Shown piece by piece: positions 45,911 through 53,926 of a stretch of DNA of 64,000 nt. Source of the DNA: Corynebacterium capitovis DSM 44611 (GTDB lineage: Bacteria; Actinomycetota; Actinomycetes; Mycobacteriales; Mycobacteriaceae); contig NZ_CP047117.1 in the NCBI RefSeq assembly GCF_030440535.1, positions 1,798,001 to 1,862,000 of the forward strand. The letters run 5' to 3'. Under the pieces are notes generated by a model. That model made no database searches, was not told where the DNA came from, and saw only the letters and a list, made by a program, of their open reading frames with translations. The first letter of the stretch is position 1. Each line of letters opens with the position of its first letter. The position numbers were made by a program, and so were the translations under genes.

Positions 45911-46513
45911 ATGGCCGTCTACGAGTTGCCCGAGCTGCCCTACGCCTACGACGCACTGGAGCCGCATATCTCCGCCGAGATTATGGAGTTGCACCACTCC
46001 AAGCACCACGCCACCTACGTTGCCGGTGCTAACGCCGCGCTCGAGGCTCTCGAGGCCGAGCGCGAGGGGGAGGCCAACCCCGACCGGCTGCGCGCGCTGT
46101 CCAAGAACCTGGCGTTCAACCTGGGTGGCCACACGAACCACTCGATCTTCTGGAAGAACCTGAGCCCCAACGGCGGCGGCGCTCCGACCGGGGAGATCGC
46201 GGCGGCTATCGACCGAGACTTCGGCTCCTTTGAGAAGTTCAAGGCTCACTTCTCCGGTGTCGCAACGTCGCTCCAGGGCTCCGGCTGGGCCGTGCTTGGG
46301 TACGACCACATTGCGGATCGCCTTATCATCCAGCAGCTCACCGACCAGCAGGGTAACGTCTCCGTTGACTTCACTCCGCTGCTCATGCTGGATATGTGGG
46401 AGCACGCGTACTACCTGCAGTACAAGAACGTGAAGGCGGACTACGCCAAGGCGTTCTGGAACGTCGTTAACTGGGAGGACGTCAACGAACGTCTCGCCGC
46501 GGCTGCTCGCTAA
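45911..46513 (+). CDS. sodA: Superoxide dismutase, Mn/Fe type
   Basis: Removes superoxide in the cytoplasm. The 200-residue protein shows [52 protein letters not shown] and the metal motif [13 protein letters not shown], with three His and one Asp ligands. Residues around the active site are of the manganese type found in corynebacteria, though metal use cannot be fixed from sequence alone. AAAGGAC before the ATG. Divergent to msrA. Confidence 0.96.
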   Translation: MAVYELPELPYAYDALEPHISAEIMELHHSKHHATYVAGANAALEALEAEREGEANPDRLRALSKNLAFNLGGHTNHSIFWKNLSPNGGGAPTGEIAAAIDRDFGSFEKFKAHFSGVATSLQGSGWAVLGYDHIADRLIIQQLTDQQGNVSVDFTPLLMLDMWEHAYYLQYKNVKADYAKAFWNVVNWEDVNERLAAAAR

Positions 46514-46528
46514 GTCGCACCACAGGTC

Positions 46529-46552
46529 TAAGCCCCGCTCCGGCGGGGCTTA
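46529..46552 (+). terminator. Hairpin after sodA
   Basis: TAAGCCCCGC and GCGGGGCTTA form a perfect 10-bp stem with loop TCCG, 16 bp after the sodA stop. There is no T run behind it. Confidence 0.7.
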
Positions 46553-46578
46553 GCTCGTTGCCGGTTAGGTAGAAACAC

Positions 46579-46626
46579 GCCGGCACCCACCACGAGAGGA
46601 GAAAGAGACACATGGTGGGCGCCGGC
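46579..46626 (+). ncRNA. Long hairpin with purine loop and 7-codon frame, possible leader or small RNA
   Basis: GCCGGCACCCACCA (46579-46592) pairs with TGGTGGGCGCCGGC (46613-46626) with one mismatch. The 20-base loop is purine-rich and carries an AGGAGAAAG Shine-Dalgarno-like sequence; ATG 46612 then opens a tiny frame encoding MVGAGAI. It stands between the sodA terminator and a DtxR box. It could be a leader peptide hairpin or a small RNA; transcription is not shown. Confidence 0.3.
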
Positions 46627-46672
46627 GCCATCTGATTCACGACGAGTTCCGTGCGGAGAACCCGTTCTAACT

Positions 46673-46691
46673 ATAGGTAAGGCTGTCCTAA
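46673..46691 (+). promoter_or_regulatory. DtxR-type iron operator
   Basis: ATAGGTAAGGCTGTCCTAA matches TWAGGTWAGSCTWACCTWA at 16 of 19 positions. It lies 105 bp before the MFS gene start, upstream of a -10-like TATACT at 46738-46743. An iron-dependent regulator probably controls the exporter. Confidence 0.6.
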
Positions 46692-46796
46692 ATGCGCAAG
46701 GGGCAGGGGGCAAAACTTTTCGACGCTCCCTGCCTCGTATACTGCCAAGGGCTCCGGTTAGGAAAATTGTGTAACCGTTGAGGAGGTTGTAACCCG

Positions 46797-47981
46797 GTGG
46801 GTATCAGGAAGGGAACACCTGAATACCGTAGAGCGTCGGCCGCGATGTTGGTGGTTGGCCTGGCGATTTTCAACTCGTTGTACTCCACCCAGGCCCTCCT
46901 GCCCGCCCTCTCCGATGCCTTCCAGGTTTCCCCCTCCACCGTGGCGTGGACCGTGTCAGCCGCCACGGGGGCTTTGGCCCTGTGCGTCGTTCCTTTCTCC
47001 ATTCTTTCCGAGAAGTACGGCCGCGGTCGTATCCTCATCATCTCCGCTTTGGCGGCGACCGTGCTGGGGCTTTGCCTTCCTCTTGCCCAATCGGCGACCC
47101 AGTTCGCGGCGCTGCGGGCTGTTCAAGGCGCGATGATCGCGGGGACCCCGGCTGTCGCCATGACCTGGCTGGCCGAGGAGTTAGACGAGCGGGATCTCGC
47201 CTCCGCGATGGGCCTCTACATCGCGGGGAACACAATCGGGGGGCTCACCGGCAGGCTCATTCCAGCGGCCGTCATGGAGGTGGCTACCTGGCGGTGGGCC
47301 CTGTTCGCCTCCAGCGCAACCGCCCTCGCCCTGGCGTTAGCCTTTGCCCTTCTCCTACCCCGTCAACGCAACTTCGTACCCAAGGACTCGCTCCGCCCGA
47401 GCATCGAGCTGCGGGCCATGGGCCGTCACCTGCGCAGCCCGCGCCTTCTCGGCCTCTACACCACCGCCTTTATCGCCATGGGCACCTTTGTGTCCATGTA
47501 CAACTTCTTCGGCTTCCGGGCTGTCGATACGTTCGGGCTCTCCCCTGCCTTGACCGGCTTGATCTTCCTCATGTACTTGTCTGGGACGTGGTCGTCGGCA
47601 CGCGCCGGGGCCCTCGTCGCTCACTTCGGTCGGGGCCGGGTGGTGTTGGGCTCGGCCGTGCTTATGCTCGGCGGGGCGGCCGTGGCCATCAGCTCCTCCC
47701 TTCCCATCGCACTCCTCGGGCTCCTCGGTTTCACGGCAAGCTTCTTCGCGCTCCACTCCGTTGCCTCTGGATGGGTAGGGCTCATTGCCAGCCGGGATCG
47801 CGCGGAGGCATCCTCCCTCTACGTCCTGTTCTACTATGTCGGCGCGTCCGTCCTTGGGGTGGCCACCGGGCGCGCGTTCGAAGCGTTCCCGTGGTGGGGA
47901 TTCGTCCTCACGCTCTGTGCGATCCTCGGCGTTCTCGTCGCGGTCGCGGCCGCCCTCGCGGCGGTGGAAAAAAGAATGTGA
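46797..47981 (+). CDS. MFS transporter, probable exporter
   Basis: Twelve-helix major facilitator of 394 residues. The loop 2-3 motif is SEKYGRGRIL, and AAVQ-type RAVQGAMIAGTPAVAMTWLAEE follows in helix 4, as in drug-efflux MFS proteins of the YnfM/arabinose-efflux kind. It begins at GTG 46797 behind GAGGAGG. A DtxR-type operator upstream suggests iron control, so siderophore or metal-complex export is possible, but the substrate is not known. Convergent with the nuclease gene, 5 bp apart. Confidence 0.88.
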   Translation: MGIRKGTPEYRRASAAMLVVGLAIFNSLYSTQALLPALSDAFQVSPSTVAWTVSAATGALALCVVPFSILSEKYGRGRILIISALAATVLGLCLPLAQSATQFAALRAVQGAMIAGTPAVAMTWLAEELDERDLASAMGLYIAGNTIGGLTGRLIPAAVMEVATWRWALFASSATALALALAFALLLPRQRNFVPKDSLRPSIELRAMGRHLRSPRLLGLYTTAFIAMGTFVSMYNFFGFRAVDTFGLSPALTGLIFLMYLSGTWSSARAGALVAHFGRGRVVLGSAVLMLGGAAVAISSSLPIALLGLLGFTASFFALHSVASGWVGLIASRDRAEASSLYVLFYYVGASVLGVATGRAFEAFPWWGFVLTLCAILGVLVAVAAALAAVEKRM

Positions 47982-47986
47982 CGCGT

Positions 47987-49540
47987 CTATACGACGGGCA
48001 CGCCCGGCGCTCCGGCGCTGAGGAACTCGCGCACCGCTCGGGTCGCCCGGCAATCGCCCTCGTTGTAGCGCAAAAGGGTGGTTCGGGCTTCAGTGGACCC
48101 AAGCCGGGCCGCGCGCCGCAGCGCCACCGACTGCTGGCCATCAACGTCCTCGTCGGCCCACCTAAAACCGGCCACGGGCCCCACGACCTTCAACCCCAGC
48201 CCGTCGGTGCCCACGAGGTGCCGGCGCACGCCGGAAAAGACGTCAACCCACTCGTCTGACGCGATGAACTCCCGCACTTCCTCCGGTGCGACTCCGCCGA
48301 AGCGGCGCGCGGACTCGAGCAGCCAGTGGTTTTCCCCGCCCGCTGCGTAGCAGTAGGCAGCAAAGGACCGCCCCGCCGCGTGCGCGTCATCCCGCGTGGC
48401 CATCAGCCACGTCCAGAATTGCCGGAAGTTCTCCGCCTCGGCCTCACCGCCGACTTCTTCCCACGTCACAAACGGCCGATAGGCCTCGCCATCGAACGTC
48501 CCCCAGAGGTACGCACCCTGATCGAGGTACGCCTCCATGTCCACGTCGACCTCCACGTCTGCGCGGCGGACGCCCGTGGGCGTGGAACGCTTCAACACCG
48601 GCACACCGTCGCGCCACGCCTGGGCAATGCGCGACTTCTCTCCGAGGTTCGCGGCAATGGCGCCGTTCACGGTTGTAATTCCGGCCTCCCGCAGCCGGTC
48701 CGCGTTTCCCCCTGGGAAGACCAGGGAGATGTCGTCGAGCTGGTGCAGCCGTGGCTCACAAAGTTCCCAGAAGCGGCAGCTGGCGCACTGTTTCAGGCGG
48801 CGCGGTTCGAGGGGAGTCGGCGCCTCGAGGGCGTCGAGAAGCGGGGCGATGAACCTCTCCGGGGTCGCGAGGTACGCTCGGGTCCGGTCTTGTCCGATAA
48901 CCCCGCCCACACCGGCGGAACGCTCACCTAGCACGAGGTGAGCTAGCGCTAGACGGTAACCGTCAACCGTGTGATGGCGTGGCCGCGCCGCGACCTCCAG
49001 CGGGCGGCCCAAGCCGAGCCTGGACGTTGGGATGAACGTCACCACGTCGCCTGACGGTTCTCCTGGGACTGCCCGCGCGACTCGATGGTTCGACACGAAA
49101 ACGGGCATGTAGCGCCCATCGTCCGCCCGCACAAGCACGTCGATTTCCGCTTCGACATCTACCCCGGCGACCCGCCCAGTAAGCCGTGCGCCGGTGATGA
49201 GATTCGCACCCTCGGCCATGGCCGCGCGCGTGGCTTCCTCGGTATCTTCCTCGGTAGATTCCTCGGTAGATTCCTCGCTGGTACCGGAGTCCGAGCTGAA
49301 CGGATGCGGCCCGGGCACGTCGACGCGGACAAAACGTCTTGCGGAACCGTCACCGAGGGCGCGCTTGACGGGCAACCGCGAGAACACGGCGGTGCGAGCT
49401 GCCTCGACCTGCTCCGCCCGCGACTGCGCACCCGGCGACGGCTCAACGCCCGGATGGGTGACGCGCTGGCGCAGCCGAAAGCGGCATCCGACGAGGTCGG
49501 ACGCGCGGACAAAAAAGGGTGCAGAACGCGGATTGCTCAC
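47987..49540 (-). CDS. TM0106-family RecB-like putative nuclease
   Basis: A 517-residue protein of the actinobacterial TM0106 group. Its N-terminal RecB-like region includes a Cys (VGCRFRLRQRV), then AEIDVLVRADDGRYMPV, the nuclease-type core, and the cluster LKQCASCRFWELCE; the C-terminal RNase-H-like region has DVDMEAYLDQGAYLWGTF and LLRYNEGDCRATRAV with acidic residues. Between them lies a low-complexity STEESTEEDTEEA stretch encoded by a 12-bp tandem repeat (49234-49281). Start GTG 49540. Substrate unknown. Confidence 0.85.
   Translation of the reverse strand: MSNPRSAPFFVRASDLVGCRFRLRQRVTHPGVEPSPGAQSRAEQVEAARTAVFSRLPVKRALGDGSARRFVRVDVPGPHPFSSDSGTSEESTEESTEEDTEEATRAAMAEGANLITGARLTGRVAGVDVEAEIDVLVRADDGRYMPVFVSNHRVARAVPGEPSGDVVTFIPTSRLGLGRPLEVAARPRHHTVDGYRLALAHLVLGERSAGVGGVIGQDRTRAYLATPERFIAPLLDALEAPTPLEPRRLKQCASCRFWELCEPRLHQLDDISLVFPGGNADRLREAGITTVNGAIAANLGEKSRIAQAWRDGVPVLKRSTPTGVRRADVEVDVDMEAYLDQGAYLWGTFDGEAYRPFVTWEEVGGEAEAENFRQFWTWLMATRDDAHAAGRSFAAYCYAAGGENHWLLESARRFGGVAPEEVREFIASDEWVDVFSGVRRHLVGTDGLGLKVVGPVAGFRWADEDVDGQQSVALRRAARLGSTEARTTLLRYNEGDCRATRAVREFLSAGAPGVPVV
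49234..49281. repeat. Four tandem 12-bp repeats in the nuclease gene
   Basis: Four units of the type CTTCCTCGGTAG, the inner ones nearly identical, encode the Ser/Thr-Glu-Glu stretch of the nuclease. The unit length keeps the frame, so copy number could vary without breaking the gene. Confidence 0.8.
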
Positions 49541-49620
49541 GACATCCCCAAGCCTAACGCCTGCGTCCGGGTAAGGTTAAACGAGAAAAGCACCTATAAA
49601 GACGTAGGAGACAACCACTC

Positions 49621-50265
49621 ATGGGCATCTTCAAGATGATCCGCGCGGCCCGCGCCAAAACCAAAGCCGAGATAAAGGCAGCCCAGGCCAAAGCGCGGCA
49701 GGCGGCAAAGGAACAGGCCAAGACGGACCGTCGCACCGCCGAGCTGCTGGACAAAGCCGAAAGGCGTTTGCTTCAGGAAGAGAAGAAGGGTCTGAAGCGG
49801 AAGCGCAAGCACGAGAAGCAGCTGGCGAAAGCCCACCTTAAGCGGGTGGAACAAGCCGGCCTGACGAAGAAGAAGGCCCAGAACTGGGTGGGCGCGGCCC
49901 GCATTGCGGTGCCCGTGCTTGTCCCCCTGGCATACAAGGCCCTGACGTCCTACCAGCAGCGCCGCATTGAGGGCCGCGCCCAGAACCTAGGGCTGAGCAC
50001 CCAGGACCTGGCGCGTTATTCGGGGCGCGGCGCCGAGCTGCAGGCCCGCATCGACGCGATCCGAAACAACACGTCACACAACGACGCGCTGGGCTCGGGC
50101 TTTACCAAGGATCTGCGCGTCCGCCTCGACGAGCTGAGCAGCGCGGTGGCGAACGCCGAGAAGATGAACCCGGAGCAGCAGCGCCTGGCTCATGGTTCGA
50201 TCGAGAAAGAGCTCAAGGACATTACCGCGGAGATCGCGGAGAAGGTCGCCGCCGGTTCCGAGTAG
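49621..50265 (+). CDS. DUF6474 family coiled-coil protein
   Basis: A 214-residue basic protein. The first 85 residues are almost only Lys/Ala/Glu/Arg (KTKAEIKAAQAKARQAAKEQ) and should form a long coiled coil, then VGAARIAVPVLVPLAYKALT forms a hydrophobic helix, followed by a mixed helical tail. It fits actinobacterial DUF6474. AGGAGACA lies before the ATG and TATAAA upstream. Convergent with hrrA. Function unknown. Confidence 0.75.
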   Translation: MGIFKMIRAARAKTKAEIKAAQAKARQAAKEQAKTDRRTAELLDKAERRLLQEEKKGLKRKRKHEKQLAKAHLKRVEQAGLTKKKAQNWVGAARIAVPVLVPLAYKALTSYQQRRIEGRAQNLGLSTQDLARYSGRGAELQARIDAIRNNTSHNDALGSGFTKDLRVRLDELSSAVANAEKMNPEQQRLAHGSIEKELKDITAEIAEKVAAGSE

Positions 50266-50277
50266 ACCCCCAGCGGG

Positions 50278-50916
50278 TTAGAGCACGCCCTGCTCCCGCG
50301 CTGACGCAACGGCTGACGTGCGGGAGCGGACCCCTAGCTTGTCGTAAATGTGAACGAGGTGGGACTTCACTGTCGCCTCCGACAGCATGAGGCCCTGCCC
50401 GATCTCCCGGTTCGACGCGCCGCCCGCGACAAGCTGTAGCACCTCAAGCTCGCGCGGGGTAAGCGCTGAGCGAGGGGTCGCGTCTCGGGTGCGCAGCCTG
50501 TCCCGCACCACAGGGGAGAGAGCCGGGTCGCCTTTCGACGCCGAGCGGACCGCCGCGAGAAGCTCCTCCGGCGGTGCGTCTTTCAGGAGGTACCCCACCG
50601 CGCCGGCCTCGATCGCGCCGAGGATATCCGCATCGGTGTCGTAGTTCGTCACCACGAGCACCTTCGGTGGGTGCTCCATGGAGCTGCGAATTACCGCCGT
50701 TGCCTCCGCTCCCGTGGTCACGCGGGCACCGTCGGCACCCGCTCGGAAGCGTAGATCCATCAGCACAACGTCGATGCCGCCCGCGCAGGCTGTGGAAATG
50801 GCGCCTTCAGCGGTCGCCACTTCGCCGACGACGATGATGTCCTCAGCTTCCTCCAGTACGGCACGCAGCCCCAAACGGACTATCTCGTGGTCGTCGGCGA
50901 GCAAAACGCGGATCAT
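50278..50916 (-). CDS. hrrA: NarL/LuxR-type response regulator, HrrA
   Basis: The 212-residue protein has a receiver domain with acidic pocket LLADDHE, phospho-acceptor Asp54 (VVLMDLRF) and Lys in YLLKDAPP, and a LuxR-type HTH (LTPRELEVLQLVAGG, then SNREIGQGLMLSEATVKSHL). In C. glutamicum the system at this place, near sodA and mcbR, is the heme-responsive HrrSA, which controls heme oxygenase and respiration genes. The start overlaps hrrS by 4 nt. The name rests on gene order and family; the related ChrA cannot be fully excluded. Confidence 0.85.
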   Translation of the reverse strand: MIRVLLADDHEIVRLGLRAVLEEAEDIIVVGEVATAEGAISTACAGGIDVVLMDLRFRAGADGARVTTGAEATAVIRSSMEHPPKVLVVTNYDTDADILGAIEAGAVGYLLKDAPPEELLAAVRSASKGDPALSPVVRDRLRTRDATPRSALTPRELEVLQLVAGGASNREIGQGLMLSEATVKSHLVHIYDKLGVRSRTSAVASAREQGVL

Positions 50917-52166
50917 TCGTCCTCCTCCATCTTTCGGTTGATGGTACCCGGCACCGCGACGGAAAGGGCGGTCGGCCCGCCCTGCTCCGACTCGACGACG
51001 AGTTCTCCCCCCAGCTCTTCAGCGCGCGTGCGCATCGCGTCGAGGCCGAGGTGCCCCAATCCGTTTGGTTTTTCCCGCACCCCCTCGACATCGAAGCCGC
51101 ACCCGTTGTCGACGACATCTAGCCGCACCTCCTCCGGGTTATAGGTCAGCGTCACCCGCACGCGCGTTGCACGCGAATGTTGAACGGCGTTCGATACCGC
51201 TCCCTGCGCAATGCGCAGCAGCCCCGCCTCACAGCGCATCGGCAGTTTCCGCGGGGCGCCGTCGCTTTCCACCTCGATGGGCATGTTGCCCGCCGCGCTG
51301 AAATCCGCAGCGATCCTCTCGAGAGCCTCGCTTAACGACGTCTCCGTCAGCACCGCCGGAGTCAACGCCGCAATCATCGCCCGGGTTTCCGCCAAGTTTG
51401 ACGACGCCGCCCGGCGCGCCGCTTCCATTCGACGACGCGGGCCGCTGACCTGCGACTGCGTCAGCCCCACGTCCTTGGCCAGGGATTCCAGGTCGCGCTC
51501 CGCCGCGTGAAGCAGCATCTGAATGCTAGACAGGCCTTGGGCCACCGTGTCATGAATTTCGTGGGCGAGTCGTTCGCGCTCCTGCGCGACTCCCGCCGCC
51601 CGTTCCGTTTCGGCGAGCTGCTTGCGGGTGTCGAGCAGCTCGCCGATAAGTTGCTCCCTCTCTTTGCTCACCCTTGCAATGGTGGTAAACGCGTAATTGG
51701 ACGCAACGACAACGAGTGCGGACAGTACGGGGCCGATTATTCCCCCAACGGTGAGGCCGCCGGGAATTTGCATTCCTACCGCGGCCCCCAACCCCACACT
51801 GACCCATACCAACCCAACCCAGTTATTAAACGCGCGGAGGTAGATGAAGAAAAGGATGAACACCCAGTACACGGCGACCGTCGTGAGGAGCATGTCGGCT
51901 ACCCACACAACGGAGAGCGCCACGAGCCATAACGATAGGCCGGCTCGACCCCAGCGATGCATCTCCACCATTCCGTAGAACAGCAAGAACGCAAACGACG
52001 ACACCAGGAGCAGGTGCAGCAGCGCGTAGTTGAGCGCCATGCCGGCGAGAGCAACCAGGGAAATCACCAGGAGAGAGGCGCTAAGAACGGTAATCGCCGT
52101 ATCGAGCGCTTTGTTGTCTGGAATGGCGTCGGGACCGTCGCCCGCCACCGATACCCTAGAACTCAT
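50913..52166 (-). CDS. hrrS: Sensor histidine kinase HrrS
   Basis: A 417-residue sensor with about six membrane helices in the first 165 residues, then a coiled linker, HisKA_3 dimerisation domain QERERLAHEIHDTVAQ (phospho-His205) and an ATPase domain with AVSNAVQHS and DNGCGFDVEG. The number of short-loop membrane helices fits heme sensing in the membrane as in HrrS. I place the start at ATG 52166; TATCGT lies 7 nt before it. An ATG two codons upstream is possible. The start codon overlaps that of the opposite lipoprotein gene. Confidence 0.85.
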   Translation of the reverse strand: MSSRVSVAGDGPDAIPDNKALDTAITVLSASLLVISLVALAGMALNYALLHLLLVSSFAFLLFYGMVEMHRWGRAGLSLWLVALSVVWVADMLLTTVAVYWVFILFFIYLRAFNNWVGLVWVSVGLGAAVGMQIPGGLTVGGIIGPVLSALVVVASNYAFTTIARVSKEREQLIGELLDTRKQLAETERAAGVAQERERLAHEIHDTVAQGLSSIQMLLHAAERDLESLAKDVGLTQSQVSGPRRRMEAARRAASSNLAETRAMIAALTPAVLTETSLSEALERIAADFSAAGNMPIEVESDGAPRKLPMRCEAGLLRIAQGAVSNAVQHSRATRVRVTLTYNPEEVRLDVVDNGCGFDVEGVREKPNGLGHLGLDAMRTRAEELGGELVVESEQGGPTALSVAVPGTINRKMEEDE

Positions 52167-52179
52167 GCGCATTACGATA
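52152..52179. promoter_or_regulatory. Face-to-face promoters of hrrS and the DUF2020 gene
   Basis: Plus-strand TACCCT (52152-52157) ends 7 nt before ATG 52165; minus-strand TATCGT (52179-52174) ends 7 nt before ATG 52166. The two start codons share bases in the tetramer CATG, so both -10 elements lie inside the other gene. Confidence 0.4.
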
Positions 52180-52749
52180 CCTACCGCCCTGGCTGCGATC
52201 GTCGCGCCTGTCTTTGCTGGTGCCGCCCTCTCTGGGTGCGCGCCGCAGGCGGCTGACGCCCCCACGTCGCCTGTACCTTTCGAAGGCGATGAGCGGGTTT
52301 ACGACGCGGGACTGCCGCCGGACGCCGCGCCCGTGGCCGAACCGAGCGCGGGCGTGGAGTGCCCGTACCTCGATTCGCAGTGGGTTGCCGAAACCAACGG
52401 CCAGCGGGTCTCCGGTGTGGGTGTCGATACGCGATTCGATACCCCAGCCTGCCTGTTCTGGGCGGGTGCGGAGGCGCCCCAGCTCACCGTCGTCGTGCGC
52501 CACACTGCCTCCACCGAAACCGCCCGCGCGGTGGTCGACTGGGCGGCGCCGGTTGGGTATTCTGACGCCGCCTCGCTTCCCTCCGGCTGGGAGGGCGGCC
52601 GGGCAGGCGCCGGACGGGTGCCCGGGGCGGCGGGGGCGGTCTACGCCGTGTCGAAAGGGCCCTTCGCGGTGGCGGTGTGGACAGACCAAGCCGAGTCCAT
52701 CAAAGCCGAAAATGTGACGAAGCAGGTGATCACCAGCCTGAACCTCTAG
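52165..52749 (+). CDS. DUF2020 family lipoprotein
   Basis: Exported lipoprotein of 194 residues. Signal peptide with lipobox LSGC (Cys at about residue 24), then ECPYLDSQWVAETNGQRVSG and DTRFDTPACLFW, typical of DUF2020, and a C-terminal KGPFAVAVWTDQAESIKAEN. Two Cys in the mature domain may pair. The longer frame from 52030 was rejected because the signal peptide begins at 52165. Divergent to hrrS with overlapping start codons. Function unknown. Confidence 0.82.
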   Translation: MRITIPTALAAIVAPVFAGAALSGCAPQAADAPTSPVPFEGDERVYDAGLPPDAAPVAEPSAGVECPYLDSQWVAETNGQRVSGVGVDTRFDTPACLFWAGAEAPQLTVVVRHTASTETARAVVDWAAPVGYSDAASLPSGWEGGRAGAGRVPGAAGAVYAVSKGPFAVAVWTDQAESIKAENVTKQVITSLNL

Positions 52750-52753
52750 ACAG

Positions 52754-52775
52754 GACACGGCGCCCGTGTCGTTTT
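52754..52775 (+). terminator. Terminator after the DUF2020 gene
   Basis: GACACGG-CGC-CCGTGTC stem at 52754-52770 followed by GTTTTA, 5 bp after the stop codon. Confidence 0.7.
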
Positions 52776-52820
52776 AAGGTTGTTCTCGTTCGTTGTCCGC
52801 GGGAAAGACCAGGAGACCCC

Positions 52821-53774
52821 ATGCGAAAGTTGTTATCCGTTGTCGCAGCGACGGCAACGTGCACGCTGACCGCGTGCTACGCGGAGCCCGTCCAGGACGT
52901 CGGGACGGTCACCTCTGTCGTGCCTCCAGTCGTCGTCGCAACGGACCCGAACGTGGAAACCGCGACGGCCATGGCCACACCTGAGCCCACGAAAGATCCG
53001 TCGTCGATCAAGCGCTACGTGGCCCTCGGTGACTCCTACGCGTCGATGGGGTCAGCCGTAGGACAAGCCGCGGACCCGAGTTTTTGCGCGCGCTCCGCTG
53101 ACAACTACCCGCACGAGCTGGCCGGGCTTTTCGACCACGCCATCACGCTTGTCGACGCCACCTGCCAAGGCTCGACCACCGCCAACATCCCCGGGCCCCG
53201 TGATTCCCACGAGCTGAGCACTCCCCTCCACCCGCAACTGGATTACGTCAACCGTCGCACGGACCTCATCACCCTCTCCATTGGCGGCAACGACATGGAC
53301 TTCGCGGGGATCGCGCACTGCGTGCAAGACGCGATCGGGGGTGCACAGCGTGATTGCGTAAAGGAATTCGCAGCCCCCACCGCCGTGTCCCTCGCTGAAC
53401 TGCCGGGGCGAATTAACGAGGTGTACGCGCGAATCCACGATGCCGCGCCTCGAGCGACAATCGTCGCCACTGGGTACACGCCCCTCGTTTCCGTTGAACA
53501 ATCGTGCGCTGCCACCGACCGCTTGTCGGCGGACGCCGTCGAATGGGTCGTGTGGCTAACCGCGGTGATCAACAACATCGTCAAACAGACCGCGGAGGCC
53601 AACGGGGCCCTGTACGTCCTCCCCGACGGCGTGGAGCGACACACCACGTGCGCTGAGGTCAGCGAGCGATGGGTGGACGCAGAGGGCAAAGCCACCGGCT
53701 CCTACCCGGCACACCCCACCCCGGCCGGCCAGCGCGCCATGGCCGAAGCGGTCGCCCGCGCCCTCGACGCCTAA
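52821..53774 (+). CDS. SGNH/GDSL lipoprotein hydrolase
   Basis: Predicted exported esterase of 317 residues. Lipobox LTAC near residue 19, a Thr/Pro/Val linker, then the SGNH blocks: VALGDSYASMG (nucleophile Ser72), block II Gly in ISGPR-like NIPGPRDSHE, block III LSIGGNDMDFA (Asn), and block V YPAHPTPAGQ with the catalytic Asp/His equivalents. Cys pairs support an extracytoplasmic location. AGGAGA precedes the ATG. The stop overlaps the convergent small membrane gene by 4 nt. Confidence 0.88.
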   Translation: MRKLLSVVAATATCTLTACYAEPVQDVGTVTSVVPPVVVATDPNVETATAMATPEPTKDPSSIKRYVALGDSYASMGSAVGQAADPSFCARSADNYPHELAGLFDHAITLVDATCQGSTTANIPGPRDSHELSTPLHPQLDYVNRRTDLITLSIGGNDMDFAGIAHCVQDAIGGAQRDCVKEFAAPTAVSLAELPGRINEVYARIHDAAPRATIVATGYTPLVSVEQSCAATDRLSADAVEWVVWLTAVINNIVKQTAEANGALYVLPDGVERHTTCAEVSERWVDAEGKATGSYPAHPTPAGQRAMAEAVARALDA

Positions 53775-53923
53775 ACCGCCACGTCGTTATAGGGCATGTG
53801 CGAGGAAACCCAGGGGAATACGACCTCCATGAGCAGCAGGAAGACCAGAACCACCAGCACGGCCGCGATGAGGGCTTTGGTGATTGGGCCGCCGGGAAGC
53901 ATGCGCCACAATGCTGCGTACAT
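53771..53923 (-). CDS. Small single-helix membrane protein next to sortase
   Basis: A 50-residue protein: MYAALWRMLPGGPITKALIA, one membrane helix (AVLVVLVFLLLMEVVF), and a short outside tail PWVSSHMPYNDVAV. The same small protein type, with a W-R-x-LPG start and a MPxND end, accompanies class E sortase genes in many actinobacteria. The ATG is 3 nt after the sortase stop, with GGAGAG inside the sortase 3' end, so translation is coupled. Function unknown. Confidence 0.78.
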   Translation of the reverse strand: MYAALWRMLPGGPITKALIAAVLVVLVFLLLMEVVFPWVSSHMPYNDVAV

Positions 53924-53926
53924 TCC

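Noticed and set aside
46946..48259. 437-codon frame on plus across the MFS and nuclease genes
   Set aside because: It crosses two real genes in a shifted frame and is rich in Arg/Pro/Ser without helices, while the MFS frame has twelve.
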